From: an uncultured Bdellovibrionales bacterium
GTDB lineage: Bacteria > Bdellovibrionota > FAC87 > UBA2466
Assembly (NCBI GenBank): GCA_937903155.1
Contig: CALCZU010000035.1
Coordinates: 1 to 40,406, forward strand
Reading direction: 5' to 3'
Length of the DNA: 40,406 bases
Below the pieces are notes generated by a model. It did no database searches, was not told the origin of the DNA, and saw only the letters and a list, made by a program, of their open reading frames with translations. Of the stretch, positions 1-8,988 are shown in pieces. The number at the start of each line of letters is the position of its first letter. The first letter of the stretch is position 1. The translations under genes were made by a program, and so were the position numbers.

Positions 1-1
1 G

Positions 2-877
2 AACGACGAAGCGATTTTAGAATCTGACATCGATAAGTTCCAACAAAAATTGAAGATGAAAAGTTTCCAAGAGCTCTTCGGTGGAATTGATCCAAAAATT
101 GCGAGCAACCGCGAATCCGTCTTGCAACTTCTCGTCGAAGAGAAACTCATTAATCAGCACATCAAAAAAGTCGAGCTTCAGGCAACCTCTCAGGAAGTAG
201 ATGGTCAAATCAGAGCGATCATCAAACGCAATGGGATTACTGAAGCCCAACTCGGAGAAAGACTCAAACAGTTGGGAACTTCGTTGTCTGATTATAAAGA
301 AGGAATCAAACGACAGATCGAACGGAAAAACCTGATGGATCGCGAGATTCGACCTTCGATGGAAATTTCTGAAGACCAGTTGAAACATTTCTATCTTCGC
401 AATTCCAAGTCCGAAAAAGGCGAGCAACTTTATAAAATCGCCCATATACTCATTGGCACTAAAGGCAAGGGTGTCCAAGGTGCTACCGCAGAATCCAAAG
501 CAAATACGATCTACAAACTTTTAAAAGAAAACCCTCAAGATTACGATAAATTCGTCAAAGAATCTTCCGATGACACATCTTCTATCGAAAGTGGCGGAAC
601 TTTAGGAGAGTTCACGGTCTCACAACTTGCAAAAGAGTTCAAAGCGGTCATTCCCAAAACAAAAGAGGGCGACTTTACACCTCCGATCAAAACCGCAATG
701 GGCTATCACATTGTAAAAGTGCTCGAAATCAAGAGCTCAGATTTTGCGACCTTGCCCAAAGAAAAAAAGGACGCGTTACGAAACCAAATGATTGGGGATG
801 AACTTGAGAAAAAAATGTCTCTTTGGCTGGAGAGAAAAAAATCAGAATCCTATCTTAAAAGACTGGACAAAAAATGA
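2..877 (+). CDS. SurA-like periplasmic peptidyl-prolyl isomerase (5' end outside window)
   Basis: The reading frame is open from base 2, upstream of the first in-window ATG at 50, so the gene is cut by the window edge and its signal peptide is not visible. The visible part has a helical SurA N-terminal region (about the first 120 residues after the ATG, many Glu/Lys/Gln) followed by one parvulin (PpiC) domain, recognisable by the segments YKIAHILIG, SGGTLGEF and GYHIVKVLEI. SurA-family proteins escort outer-membrane proteins through the periplasm; only one parvulin domain is seen here whereas E. coli SurA has two. The stop overlaps the next start (ATGA), implying translational coupling to the phosphomannomutase, a pairing I read as operon convenience rather than function. 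Sure of the family, unsure of exact client role. Confidence 0.88.
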   Translation, partial: NDEAILESDIDKFQQKLKMKSFQELFGGIDPKIASNRESVLQLLVEEKLINQHIKKVELQATSQEVDGQIRAIIKRNGITEAQLGERLKQLGTSLSDYKEGIKRQIERKNLMDREIRPSMEISEDQLKHFYLRNSKSEKGEQLYKIAHILIGTKGKGVQGATAESKANTIYKLLKENPQDYDKFVKESSDDTSSIESGGTLGEFTVSQLAKEFKAVIPKTKEGDFTPPIKTAMGYHIVKVLEIKSSDFATLPKEKKDALRNQMIGDELEKKMSLWLERKKSESYLKRLDKK

Positions 878-2223
878 ACGATAAAATTTTTAGAGAATAT
901 GATATCCGAGGCGTCGCCGACCGCGATTTAACAGATGAAGTAGCTTACAAAGTCAGTCGCGCCATAGCGACCGTCGTGATTAAACGCGGCGGGAAAAAAA
1001 TGACGTTGGGTTACGACTGCCGCTTGAGCTCTCCTCGATTGAGGGAACAGTTTCTAAAAGGCTTTGTCGAGTGCGGAATCGACGTCCACGACATCGGACA
1101 AGTCCCCACCCCGCTTCTTTATTTTTCGGTCATCCATCGCAATATGGACGGCGGAGTGATGATCACAGGAAGCCATAACCCCGGAGATCAGAACGGATTT
1201 AAAATTTGCATCGGCAAAACAACGATCCATGGCGATGAGATCCAAAACCTTAAAAAAATCGCTCTCAGTGGTGAATTTGCGACCGGCAAAGGCTCCGTTA
1301 GTTCTTCTCCGGTCCTTGAGGACTACATCGAGGAAGTCAGTCGATCGATTCAAAAGCCACTGAATGTCCGGGTAGTTGTCGACTCTGGAAATGGAATGGG
1401 CGGAATCGTTGCCCCAAGACTTTATCGAAAATTAGGTTGTGAGGTGATTGAACTTTATTCAACTCCAGATGGAAAATTTCCTAACCATCATCCGGATCCG
1501 TCAGAGCCCCACAATCTCGAGGAGATCACTGCTCGAGTGAAAAAAGAAGGTGCGCTTCTCGGAATTGCATTCGATGGAGATGCCGATCGCATCGGAGTCA
1601 TTGATGCGTCTGGCACAAGCCTTTTTGGCGACGAGCTTTTAGCACTTTATGCAAGAGACATCTTAAGCGAACACAAAGGCGCGAAAATCATCTCTGAAGT
1701 GAAAGCTTCTCACCGTCTTTATGAAGATATTAAGAAACATGGTGGCGTGCCCATCATGTGGAAAACCGGACATAGCTTGATTAAAGCGAAGATGAAGGAA
1801 GAAAAGGCCTTGCTCGCAGGTGAAATGTCTGGCCATATGTTTTTTAACGACCGTTATTACGGTTTTGACGACGCAGTTTACGCAGGCGCACGCATTCTTG
1901 AAATCTGTCACAAGAATAAGCTTTCCCCTTCCGCACTTCTGAAAGGGATGCCGCCCTCTTATTCCACCGCGGAATTAAGAGTCGACTGCTCGGATGAAAT
2001 CAAATTTGAAGTCGTTCGAAAAACAACCGAAGCGCTAAAAAGCCAAGGTTTAAATGTGGTGACTTTAGATGGCGCGCGAGTGGAGTATGAAGATGGATGG
2101 GGTCTCGTACGAGCGTCTAATACTCAACCAGTTTTAGTCTATCGATTTGAGGCAACTAGCGAAAAGCGATTGAGTGAAATTCGAAATCAAATTGAATCAG
2201 TCGTTAAATCGTTTTTAAAGTGA
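874..2223 (+). CDS. manB: Phosphomannomutase/phosphoglucomutase (AlgC/ManB type)
   Basis: A 449-residue alpha-D-phosphohexomutase that interconverts hexose 6-phosphate and hexose 1-phosphate in the cytoplasm, feeding GDP-mannose or UDP-glucose synthesis for surface polysaccharides. Visible family marks are the N-terminal FREYDIRG, the phosphoserine loop TGSHNP with Ser100, the metal-binding FDGDADR at about 233-239, the sugar-binding GEMSGH near 316 and the phosphate-binding C-terminal RASNTQP. Length matches bacterial AlgC/ManB (about 450-460). The ATG overlaps the upstream stop by four bases and uvrA follows seven bases later, so these are probably one transcript. Substrate preference (mannose or glucose) cannot be read from sequence; the glycan locus at 6.8-21.7 kb is a plausible consumer. 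Confidence 0.93.
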   Translation: MNDKIFREYDIRGVADRDLTDEVAYKVSRAIATVVIKRGGKKMTLGYDCRLSSPRLREQFLKGFVECGIDVHDIGQVPTPLLYFSVIHRNMDGGVMITGSHNPGDQNGFKICIGKTTIHGDEIQNLKKIALSGEFATGKGSVSSSPVLEDYIEEVSRSIQKPLNVRVVVDSGNGMGGIVAPRLYRKLGCEVIELYSTPDGKFPNHHPDPSEPHNLEEITARVKKEGALLGIAFDGDADRIGVIDASGTSLFGDELLALYARDILSEHKGAKIISEVKASHRLYEDIKKHGGVPIMWKTGHSLIKAKMKEEKALLAGEMSGHMFFNDRYYGFDDAVYAGARILEICHKNKLSPSALLKGMPPSYSTAELRVDCSDEIKFEVVRKTTEALKSQGLNVVTLDGARVEYEDGWGLVRASNTQPVLVYRFEATSEKRLSEIRNQIESVVKSFLK

Positions 2224-2230
2224 TGGAAAA

Positions 2231-5050
2231 ATGGCAACGGAAATTACGGTCAAAGGTGCACGCGAGCATAACTTAAAAAACGTTAGCATCGTTGTACCCC
2301 GTAACCAATTCGTTGTCTTCACAGGCCTTAGCGGCTCTGGAAAATCGTCGCTCGCATTCGATACCATTTACGCCGAGGGACAAAGACGTTACCTTGAATC
2401 GCTTTCGGCTTACGCACGCCAGTTTTTAGAGCAACTTAAGAAACCTCTCGTGGATTCGATCGATGGCCTATCTCCCTCGATCTCTATCGAACAAAAAAAT
2501 ATTTCCCGCAATCCCCGCTCGACGGTCGGCACGGTCACTGAAATTTACGACTTTTTGCGACTTCTCTTTGCACGTCTAGGAACCCCTCACTGTTTTCAAT
2601 GTGGTAATCCCATTCAGAGTCAAAGCACGACTCAAATTGCCGATCATATTTTGTCGTTGCCGACCGGAACTAAGGTTTCGATTCTTTCACCCATTGCGCG
2701 AGGGAAAAAAGGGGAGTTTCAAAAAGAACTCAATGCCGTTCGCGCAAAAGGTTTTTCTCGTGTCCGAATTGACGGCGAAGATGTGACTCTCTCGGCGCCC
2801 CTTAAGTTAAAGAAAACTTTCAAGCATGATATCTCAGTCTATATCGACAGATTAATTCTGAAAGATGGAATCTCAAATCGACTTGCCGAAGCAGTTGAAA
2901 TGGCAATTGAAATTTCCGAGGGGACACTAGAACTCTTTTTGCCGGACAAAAACGAAACGCGCTTCTTCTCAACCCAATTCGCATGCACGCAATGCGGAGC
3001 CAGCTTTCCCGAAATTGAACCACGCTGTTTCTCGTTTAATAACCCGCAAGGACAGTGCGAGACGTGTTTAGGTTTAGGAACTCATTCCATTTTTGATCCC
3101 GAGCTCGTTATTCCCAATCACAGTCTTTCACTCAAAGAGGGCGCAATTGTTGCGTGGGAAGAAAAGTCCAAAGCCTCCATGGACCGAGTCATCGACGCGT
3201 TGACGACAAAATATAAATTTAAAGCAACGACACCCTATGGAGATCTTTCCGAAAAGATCCAAAATATTATTCTACATGGTTCAGGGGATGAGGAGCTGGA
3301 GTTTAAAGTCGCTGGAAAAAGCTCGTTCAAGCAGCCTTTTGAGGGAGTCATTCCATCTCTGCAAAAAGATCTCGAAAAGGCGACCAACTCTTTTGACGAA
3401 ACCCAACTCGAGCAGTATCTCACTCACCTTCCCTGCCCAGATTGCAAGGGCGCGCGCCTGAAAAAAGAATTTCTCTCAGTGCTGGTTCAAAATAAGAACA
3501 TCGCCGAAATTGCGGAGATGCCGATTTCTGAAACGATGGACTTTATCGACTCTTTGAAATTTTCTAAATCGCAAAACCTGATTGCGATTCCGGTCTTAAA
3601 AGAGATCAAAGCCCGCCTTGAGTTTTTAAATGACGTGGGGCTGTCTTACCTTTCACTCATGAGAAGTTCGGCCACCTTATCGGGTGGCGAAGCGCAACGC
3701 ATCCGCCTTGCGACCCAAATCGGATCCAATATGGTAGGCGTTCTGTATGTTTTGGATGAACCGAGCATCGGACTACACCAGCGAGACAACAGTAAGCTCA
3801 TTCAGACTCTCGAAAAGCTAAGAGATATCGGAAACTCGGTAATTGTCGTCGAGCATGACGAAGAAACGATCGAAAGATGTGATTTTGTCGTCGATTTAGG
3901 CCCTCACGCAGGTAAAAATGGCGGAGAAATCGTTTTCGCAGGCGATCCCAAAAACTTAAGCAAATGCGAACGTAGTCTTACAGGTAAGTATCTTTCTCAT
4001 AAAATCGAAATCCCCGTTCCTCCACGTCGCGCAATCGACCCTAAAAAGATTTTGCGCATTACCGGAGCTCGCGAGAATAACCTAGCCAATCTCAAAATCG
4101 ATTTTCCATTAGGCCTATTTATCTGTGTCTCGGGTGTTTCGGGGTCGGGAAAAAGTTCACTCATCATTGACACGCTTCTGACAAATCTCACGCTTGCCAT
4201 CAACCAAAGAAGAAAAACGTTTGTAAACTGTTCTTCTATCGAAGGGATGGAATTCTTAGATAAAGTTGTGCACGTGGATCAAAGTCCAATTGGTCGCACG
4301 CCGCGTTCTAATCCTGCAACTTACACAGGACTTTTCGGCGATATTCGTTCGCTTTTTTCAAATCTCCCCGAGAGCAAAGCCAGAGGGTTTACTCCCGGAA
4401 GATTCTCTTTCAACGTGCATGGGGGGAGATGTGATGCTTGCAATGGCGATGGAAACTTAAAAATCCAAATGAATTTTCTGCCGCCTGTTTACGTCGAATG
4501 CGAAATTTGCCGAGGAAAAAGGTACAACCGAGAAACTCTCGAAGCGCTCTACCGGGGAAAAAATATTGCAGACGTTTTAAAAATGCCGGTCGATGAAGCG
4601 ACTGATTTTTTCTCAAAAGTCCCTCAGATTCATTCGAAGCTCGACACGCTTTTAGGAGTCGGACTTTCTTATATCGAGCTAGGCCAAAATGCGGTCACAC
4701 TTTCTGGTGGAGAAGCCCAAAGAATTAAGCTCGCTAAAGAACTCAACCGGCGAGCCACGGGCAGAACTATTTACATCTTAGATGAGCCGACCACGGGATT
4801 GCACTTTGAAGACGTCCGACGTCTTTTAGAAATCCTGCAACTTCTCGTCAATCAGGGAAACACGGTGATCGTGATCGAGCACAATATGGACGTCATCAAA
4901 CAAGCCGACCATGTAATTGACCTTGGACCCGAAGGCGGAAAAGGCGGAGGACAAATCGTCTGTTCCGGAACTCCAGAGGAAGTTGCAAAACACCCTTCAA
5001 GCTATACTGGCCTTTACCTTAAAAAAGTCCTCGCCCGCCAACGTAAATAA
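2231..5050 (+). CDS. uvrA: Excinuclease ABC subunit A (UvrA)
   Basis: A 939-residue UvrA, normal length, the damage-sensing ATPase of nucleotide excision repair. Two ABC modules are visible: the first Walker A GLSGSGKSS at 32-40 and the second GVSGSGKSS near 635; both halves carry the signature LSGGEAQRI (about 484 and 826) and Walker B segments ending VLDEPSIGLH and ILDEPTTGLH. Zinc-binding Cys pairs (CFQCG; CTQCG with CETC; CDACNGDG with CEIC) sit in the insertion domains. The ATG follows the mutase stop after seven bases. No defects seen. The gene reads against the replication fork from the oriC at 29 kb. Downstream lies a palindromic repeat and then the terminator of the opposing atp genes. 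Confidence 0.98.
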   Translation: MATEITVKGAREHNLKNVSIVVPRNQFVVFTGLSGSGKSSLAFDTIYAEGQRRYLESLSAYARQFLEQLKKPLVDSIDGLSPSISIEQKNISRNPRSTVGTVTEIYDFLRLLFARLGTPHCFQCGNPIQSQSTTQIADHILSLPTGTKVSILSPIARGKKGEFQKELNAVRAKGFSRVRIDGEDVTLSAPLKLKKTFKHDISVYIDRLILKDGISNRLAEAVEMAIEISEGTLELFLPDKNETRFFSTQFACTQCGASFPEIEPRCFSFNNPQGQCETCLGLGTHSIFDPELVIPNHSLSLKEGAIVAWEEKSKASMDRVIDALTTKYKFKATTPYGDLSEKIQNIILHGSGDEELEFKVAGKSSFKQPFEGVIPSLQKDLEKATNSFDETQLEQYLTHLPCPDCKGARLKKEFLSVLVQNKNIAEIAEMPISETMDFIDSLKFSKSQNLIAIPVLKEIKARLEFLNDVGLSYLSLMRSSATLSGGEAQRIRLATQIGSNMVGVLYVLDEPSIGLHQRDNSKLIQTLEKLRDIGNSVIVVEHDEETIERCDFVVDLGPHAGKNGGEIVFAGDPKNLSKCERSLTGKYLSHKIEIPVPPRRAIDPKKILRITGARENNLANLKIDFPLGLFICVSGVSGSGKSSLIIDTLLTNLTLAINQRRKTFVNCSSIEGMEFLDKVVHVDQSPIGRTPRSNPATYTGLFGDIRSLFSNLPESKARGFTPGRFSFNVHGGRCDACNGDGNLKIQMNFLPPVYVECEICRGKRYNRETLEALYRGKNIADVLKMPVDEATDFFSKVPQIHSKLDTLLGVGLSYIELGQNAVTLSGGEAQRIKLAKELNRRATGRTIYILDEPTTGLHFEDVRRLLEILQLLVNQGNTVIVIEHNMDVIKQADHVIDLGPEGGKGGGQIVCSGTPEEVAKHPSSYTGLYLKKVLARQRK

Positions 5051-5063
5051 TTAGTAGACAGCA

Positions 5064-5161
5064 GTCATTGCGAGGAGCGGAGCGACGAAGCAATCTCGCC
5101 GCAAAAGAGCGCTCTTGTTATCGGCGAGATTGCTTCGTCGCCTTCGGCTCCTCGCAACGAC
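5064..5161. repeat. Palindromic repeat, copy A
   Basis: A long imperfect palindrome in the uvrA-atpE gap. Outer arms are 5064-5078 and 5147-5161 (one mismatch over 15); inner arms 5082-5100 and 5123-5141 are perfectly complementary over 19 bp. The outer arms recur in copy B at 22644-22731 and partly in copy C at 33111-33220. Sequences of the type CATTGCGAGGAGC...CTCCTCGCAAC are known as dispersed palindromes in many bacterial genomes. Confidence 0.85.
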
Positions 5162-5178
5162 TACCGGCCTCGCACTAG

Positions 5179-5214
5179 ATAAAAAGACGCCACTGATTTC
5201 TCAGTGGCGTCTTT
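5179..5214 (-). terminator. Rho-independent terminator of the atpB-atpE transcript
   Basis: A perfect 14-bp stem (5183-5196 with 5201-5214) with a TTTC loop. Read on the minus strand it is followed by a run of five T, the canonical layout 25 bases after the atpE stop. On the plus strand only a short T run follows, so it may also weakly stop uvrA transcription. Confidence 0.9.
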
Positions 5215-5238
5215 AAAACTTCAATCGTTTTCGTCAGA

Positions 5239-5571
5239 TTACATTTTGCCCATGAGCAAATAAACAATCGCGAAAGTGAAAAGAACGAGAGTTTCAACGA
5301 ACACTAAACTTAGGATCAATTGAGTTCCCATCGATTTCTGTGCGCTCGGATTTCTGGAAACGCCGTCCATATAGGAAGCAGCAATTTTCCCTTGAGCGGT
5401 AGAAGCTGCAATCACAGCTAATGCCATCCCAAATCCGACAGCAAGTGCCGTTGTCCAAGTAGCATTGGTTGCAGCCGTTGCTACAGCGTTATGTTCTTCT
5501 GCAAAAACTCGAGCGGAACTTAAAAAAAGGCCTCCCAAGATCACTGAGTATTTATTGATTAGTTTTGTCAT
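5239..5571 (-). CDS. atpE: ATP synthase subunit c with N-terminal signal-like extension
   Basis: A 110-residue c subunit, the rotor proteolipid of F1Fo ATP synthase. The first about 24 residues look like a cleavable signal peptide (Lys-rich start, LGGLFLSS core, ARVFA then EE), longer than the usual 75-85 residue c subunit. Two membrane helices follow, joined by the polar loop SRNP (Arg73-Asn74-Pro75). The ion-carrying carboxylate is Glu93 in helix 2. Gln60 of helix 1 and Thr94 occupy the positions of Gln32 and Ser66 of the sodium-binding Ilyobacter c ring, counting 13 residues before and 21 after the loop Arg; the Thr67 position is Leu and the Tyr70 position Phe98. The gene follows atpB by 21 bases. 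A good ribosome site AGGAT precedes the ATG. Confidence 0.96.
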   Translation of the reverse strand: MTKLINKYSVILGGLFLSSARVFAEEHNAVATAATNATWTTALAVGFGMALAVIAASTAQGKIAASYMDGVSRNPSAQKSMGTQLILSLVFVETLVLFTFAIVYLLMGKM

Positions 5572-5592
5572 CTTATCCTCCTAAAAAAACCG

Positions 5593-6315
5593 TTAGTGGT
5601 GTTCTTCTTCGTGTTCAGTTGCCATCTGTACATATACTGATGTGAGTACTGCGAACAGAAAAGCCTGTATCGTACAGACAACAATTCCAAAAAGCAATAA
5701 AGGCACGGGTAGAACCCATTTGAACAAGTCCGCAAAAGACCCTGCCAGCAAATGATCGATCGTCATGTTTAAGAAAAGACGCAAACCTAAAGTTGCTGGT
5801 CTTAAGACGTGAGACAAAAGTTCGAAAGCCGCGATCGGCACACCGAGAATTCCCATTCCCATTAAGAAATGTTTTCCGTAACCAATCAGCCCGTGAGCTT
5901 TGATACCGTGAAGATTGTAATAAACAAAGGACGCAAGCCCCAACGCAACAGTCGTATTCAAGCTCGAACTTGGAGAGTGAGAGTGCGGTAAAATTCCCAT
6001 CAAATTGGAAATCAAAACGAAGAGAAAAAGTGACGCGATAAACGCGAAGTATTGTTCGCCGTGATGGCCTAAAATTCCGACAACGGTATTATAAAGACCT
6101 TCGACCAACACATCGATCATTCCGGCGATCGACGGTTTTGGGTTTGGAACGACCAGCTTTTCGATTCCCTTATTGATCGCCATGCGAGCAAAGACTGCAA
6201 TCAAAAGGATCACTACAAAAATAATGATCGCACCATTTACGTGGATCAGTTTTTCATCGGTAGGCAAACCCGGTATTTGGGTGAGCCAGCTTTGGGGGCC
6301 ATGATGCGCCGTCAT
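5593..6315 (-). CDS. atpB: ATP synthase subunit a
   Basis: A 240-residue multi-helix membrane protein, the stator half-channel subunit of Fo. The signature LGLRLFLNM contains the essential arginine (Arg179), and five to six hydrophobic helices are evident. The C-terminus is rich in Glu/His. It begins at an ATG preceded by AGGAGATT. It sits immediately upstream of atpE on the minus strand; the b-type subunit lies at 40164 on the plus strand, so the Fo genes are divided between the two sides of oriC. No atpI-like gene was found between 6316 and 6489; that 174-bp stretch holds no gene I can support. Confidence 0.97.
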   Translation of the reverse strand: MTAHHGPQSWLTQIPGLPTDEKLIHVNGAIIIFVVILLIAVFARMAINKGIEKLVVPNPKPSIAGMIDVLVEGLYNTVVGILGHHGEQYFAFIASLFLFVLISNLMGILPHSHSPSSSLNTTVALGLASFVYYNLHGIKAHGLIGYGKHFLMGMGILGVPIAAFELLSHVLRPATLGLRLFLNMTIDHLLAGSFADLFKWVLPVPLLLFGIVVCTIQAFLFAVLTSVYVQMATEHEEEHH

Positions 6316-6489
6316 AATCTCCTAATTTTATTCCAGACCCAGAAGTTCTTACCTGTAATGTCTTGATAATTCAATAGAGTTTGTTTTATTTCGGGCATGA
6401 AGAAGCAACTGCCAAAATAAATAACGCTAAGAGTCAAAGGTTTTGAGAGAGCGTCGCCATTAAAACGACGCAACCGCAACTGACGGGAA

Positions 6490-6735
6490 TTATTCTTTAG
6501 TTTTTAACTTAGAGTCGTTTTCTTGAATGAAAGAGAGAAGATCTTCTTTCATTGCCAATAAACGAATCCATTGTTCTTTGTACAAAGTAACGGGGAAACG
6601 ACCCATTCCGTAGACAGAAACGGCCCCTTTTTCACTGACCTTGAAGGAAAGACCTTTCGAAGGTGCTTTTTTCAAGGAATCATTTTCTGCTCTAAGTCTT
6701 TCGATTTCTTTTTGGAGATCTTCTGCGGATGACAT
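6490..6735 (-). CDS. Small conserved-looking hypothetical protein with coiled-coil start
   Basis: An 81-residue protein with no family name I can assign with certainty. Residues about 5-24 form a heptad-rich coiled coil (DLQKEIERLRAENDSLKK), followed by a compact globular part containing the segment KGAVSVYGMGRFPVTLYKEQW, which looks like a short beta hairpin and is of a type I have seen in small proteobacterial proteins of unknown role. It lies upstream of atpB on the same strand but 174 bp away, so shared transcription is possible and not demonstrated. No signal peptide or membrane helix; presumably cytoplasmic. Confidence 0.78.
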   Translation of the reverse strand: MSSAEDLQKEIERLRAENDSLKKAPSKGLSFKVSEKGAVSVYGMGRFPVTLYKEQWIRLLAMKEDLLSFIQENDSKLKTKE

Positions 6736-6795
6736 AAATACCCTCTTTTGTTCTTCGCACCTTGGAAAGCCGAGTCATTTAAACCCTCTTATTAG

Positions 6796-6804
6796 TGCTA
6801 TAAT
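6796..6804 (+). promoter_or_regulatory. Extended -10 promoter of the glycan locus
   Basis: TGCTATAAT, an extended -10 element with perfect TATAAT, 28 bases before the TTG start of the methyltransferase. No convincing -35 is present, which extended -10 promoters tolerate. Predicted transcription start is about 6811, giving a 5' leader of some 20 bases. Confidence 0.6.
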
Positions 6805-6831
6805 TGAATCTCTATCACTAATGAGTCCCCC

Positions 6832-7791
6832 TTGAAAATAACATTCAATCACGAAAAAACTTTATCACATGCCGCGCCGCCGGAAGATCATTGTCCTTTC
6901 TGCCAAGCGCGTGCAGATCAAATGCTCGCAGAGCTCAAAGATTATCATGTGAAAAATGGAAGCTCGCCCGATTTCTCGGTCTTCTTTTGTAAAACATGTC
7001 AGGTCGGATTTTCGTCGCCGTCTTTATCCGACGAAGAGATGGCCGATTACTATCCAGCAGAATACGAAGCGTACATTCCTAAAAGAGGTCTGTGGGATTT
7101 TCTACAAGAAAAAAAATATCTCATGGATGTCAAAAGGCTCGTCAAATTAACCGGCGGAAGTTCCGGAAGCATCTTCGAAGTGGGATCAGGTCGCGGAGAA
7201 TTTTTAGCTCAAGTAAAAAAACGTGGATTTACCGTCGGTGGAATTGAACCCGGAGAAGCCGGACGACGTTATGCTTTAGAAAACTTTGGAATCTCACTCC
7301 AAGCGGGCTTCGCAAAAGAATTAAGTTTCAAGCAACCCAATGATTGCGTTGTGATTCGACATGTATTGGAACATGTCGATCGCCCCGAAGAAGTTTTGCA
7401 AAAAGTTTTTCAAAAAGGCCTCCGTCAAGGTGGGGCACTTTTCTTAAAGCTTCCTAATTATAATTCTTGGGAAAGATCTTTTTTTGGAAAGTATTGGGAC
7501 GGACTCGATCAACCGAGACATCGATTTCATTTCACAAAAGCTGGCATCAAAAAGATGCTCGAGGACACTGGATTCACCGACGTTCAGATTAAAGAAGAGA
7601 TCGTGCCAAACTCTATCGTTAAAAGTATTTCCTTCGCGCAGAAATATGGACCTCCGACAGCCCACGCGCTTCTTCGTCCCTACGATTTTATTCCGATGTC
7701 AGTAAAACTTTTGGCTTTCCAAGGTGTGGCGCTCATGTGCATGCCGTTCGAAGCCGCGAGAATGATCGTCACAGCTCGAAAACCTCAATAG
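6832..7791 (+). CDS. SAM-dependent methyltransferase with N-terminal zinc knuckle
   Basis: A 319-residue class I methyltransferase. An N-terminal metal knuckle is formed by Cys21/Cys24 (CPFC) and Cys53/Cys56 (CKTC). The SAM-binding glycine loop is EVGSGRG at 116-122, followed by an acidic end of strand 2 (GIEPG) and VIRHVLEHV, the usual post-motif segment of Methyltransf_23-type enzymes. Such enzymes often methylate sugars or lipid head groups in polysaccharide clusters; the acceptor here is unknown. The only plausible start is TTG at 6832; there is no in-frame ATG or GTG upstream before the stop at 6805. A five-codon mini-ORF (6821-6835) ends in a TGA that overlaps this TTG, so initiation may depend on coupling. 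It is the first gene of the glycan locus. Confidence 0.9.
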   Translation: MKITFNHEKTLSHAAPPEDHCPFCQARADQMLAELKDYHVKNGSSPDFSVFFCKTCQVGFSSPSLSDEEMADYYPAEYEAYIPKRGLWDFLQEKKYLMDVKRLVKLTGGSSGSIFEVGSGRGEFLAQVKKRGFTVGGIEPGEAGRRYALENFGISLQAGFAKELSFKQPNDCVVIRHVLEHVDRPEEVLQKVFQKGLRQGGALFLKLPNYNSWERSFFGKYWDGLDQPRHRFHFTKAGIKKMLEDTGFTDVQIKEEIVPNSIVKSISFAQKYGPPTAHALLRPYDFIPMSVKLLAFQGVALMCMPFEAARMIVTARKPQ

Positions 7792-7827
7792 CGTTTTAAG
7801 CCACTCTTAAATAAAAAGGAAAATCCT

Positions 7828-8988
7828 ATGAATCCAAAAGATATTCACATGGCGGGTCCGTGGATCACCGAACACGAGATTCAAACGGTGACGGATGCAA
7901 TGAGAAATGGCTGGTACGAAAATCCGTACTACTACTGCGAGCTTTTTCAAAAAGAATTTGCCGCGTATCACAATCGAAAACACGCACTGATGACCCCGAA
8001 TTGCACAACGGCAATTCACCTCCTTCTTTCGGGACTCGGAATTACCGAAGGCGACGAAGTGATTGTTCCAGACTGCACGTGGATCGCAAGTGCGGCTCCC
8101 ATTACTTACTTAAAAGCAAAAACCGTTTTTTGTGATATCGATTCCAAGACTTGGTGTCTTAGCCCCTCCTCCGTCGAAAAAGCGATTACTCCAAAAACCA
8201 AAGCGATTATCGCGGTCGATCTTTTTGGAAACATGCCCGACATGTCGGCCCTACAGAAAATCGCAGACAAACATGGAATCTATCTCATCGAAGACGCTGC
8301 CGAAGCGTTGGGTTCCACTTTGGATAATGTGAGAGCGGGGAAATTTGGAGTGGGCTCGGTTTTTAGTTTTCATCGCACCAAAACGCTCGCGACGGGAGAG
8401 GGTGGGATGCTTCTCTTAGACGACACAAAACTTTTTGACCGGTGCTCAATTCTACGCGATCACGGCCGCAAACCTGGTGGCCAGATGTATTACAACTATG
8501 AAGTGACCTTTAAATACATGCCATTCAATGTTCAAGCAGCTCTAGGTTATGCTCAGTTTCAAAGAGTGAAAGAACTCGTCGATAAAAAGCATTGGATTTT
8601 TGAAAAATATCAAGAATATCTAAAAGGCGTCGGAGAGTTGCAGTTCAATGACGAACGTAAAGGGGTCTATAACGGCGTTTGGATTACGGGGCTCGTCTTC
8701 GATAAGAGTCTGAATCTTAATAAAGCTCAAATTATGGAAAAGCTGCAGAAAAAAGGGGTTCCGACTCGCCCATTTTTCTATCCGCTCTCTTCTCTTCCAG
8801 CGTATCCCAACTGTGAATCGATCTATAAACCGAAGAATCCTGTCGCCTACGATATTTCGTCGCGAGGAATTAACCTTCCTTGCGCGTTAAACCTGACAGA
8901 AGATCAAATCCGATTTATCGCAAACGGAATCAAAGAACTTGTTCAAGAGACAAAATCAGAGAAAGTCTCGTCGCGAAAGGCCGCGTAA
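7828..8988 (+). CDS. DegT/DnrJ/EryC1/StrS-family PLP sugar aminotransferase
   Basis: A 386-residue fold-type I aminotransferase that would place an amino group on a nucleotide-linked keto-sugar. Visible marks: the substrate-binding opening YENPYYYCELFQKEFA, the aspartate/cofactor segment LIEDAAEALGS, and the Schiff-base lysine Lys185 in SFHRTKTLATGEGGM. Length is typical (370-390). AAGGA precedes the ATG by ten bases. Its stop TAA shares an A with the following ATG (TAATG), implying coupling to the glycosyltransferase. The matching dehydratase that would create the keto-sugar is not in this window. Family certain, product sugar unknown. Confidence 0.95.
   Translation: MNPKDIHMAGPWITEHEIQTVTDAMRNGWYENPYYYCELFQKEFAAYHNRKHALMTPNCTTAIHLLLSGLGITEGDEVIVPDCTWIASAAPITYLKAKTVFCDIDSKTWCLSPSSVEKAITPKTKAIIAVDLFGNMPDMSALQKIADKHGIYLIEDAAEALGSTLDNVRAGKFGVGSVFSFHRTKTLATGEGGMLLLDDTKLFDRCSILRDHGRKPGGQMYYNYEVTFKYMPFNVQAALGYAQFQRVKELVDKKHWIFEKYQEYLKGVGELQFNDERKGVYNGVWITGLVFDKSLNLNKAQIMEKLQKKGVPTRPFFYPLSSLPAYPNCESIYKPKNPVAYDISSRGINLPCALNLTEDQIRFIANGIKELVQETKSEKVSSRKAA

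Noticed and set aside
6312..6398. 28-codon minus-strand ORF whose TGA overlaps the atpB ATG
   Set aside because: No ribosome site, no recognisable sequence, composition as expected by chance; the AGGAGATT in it is the atpB ribosome site.
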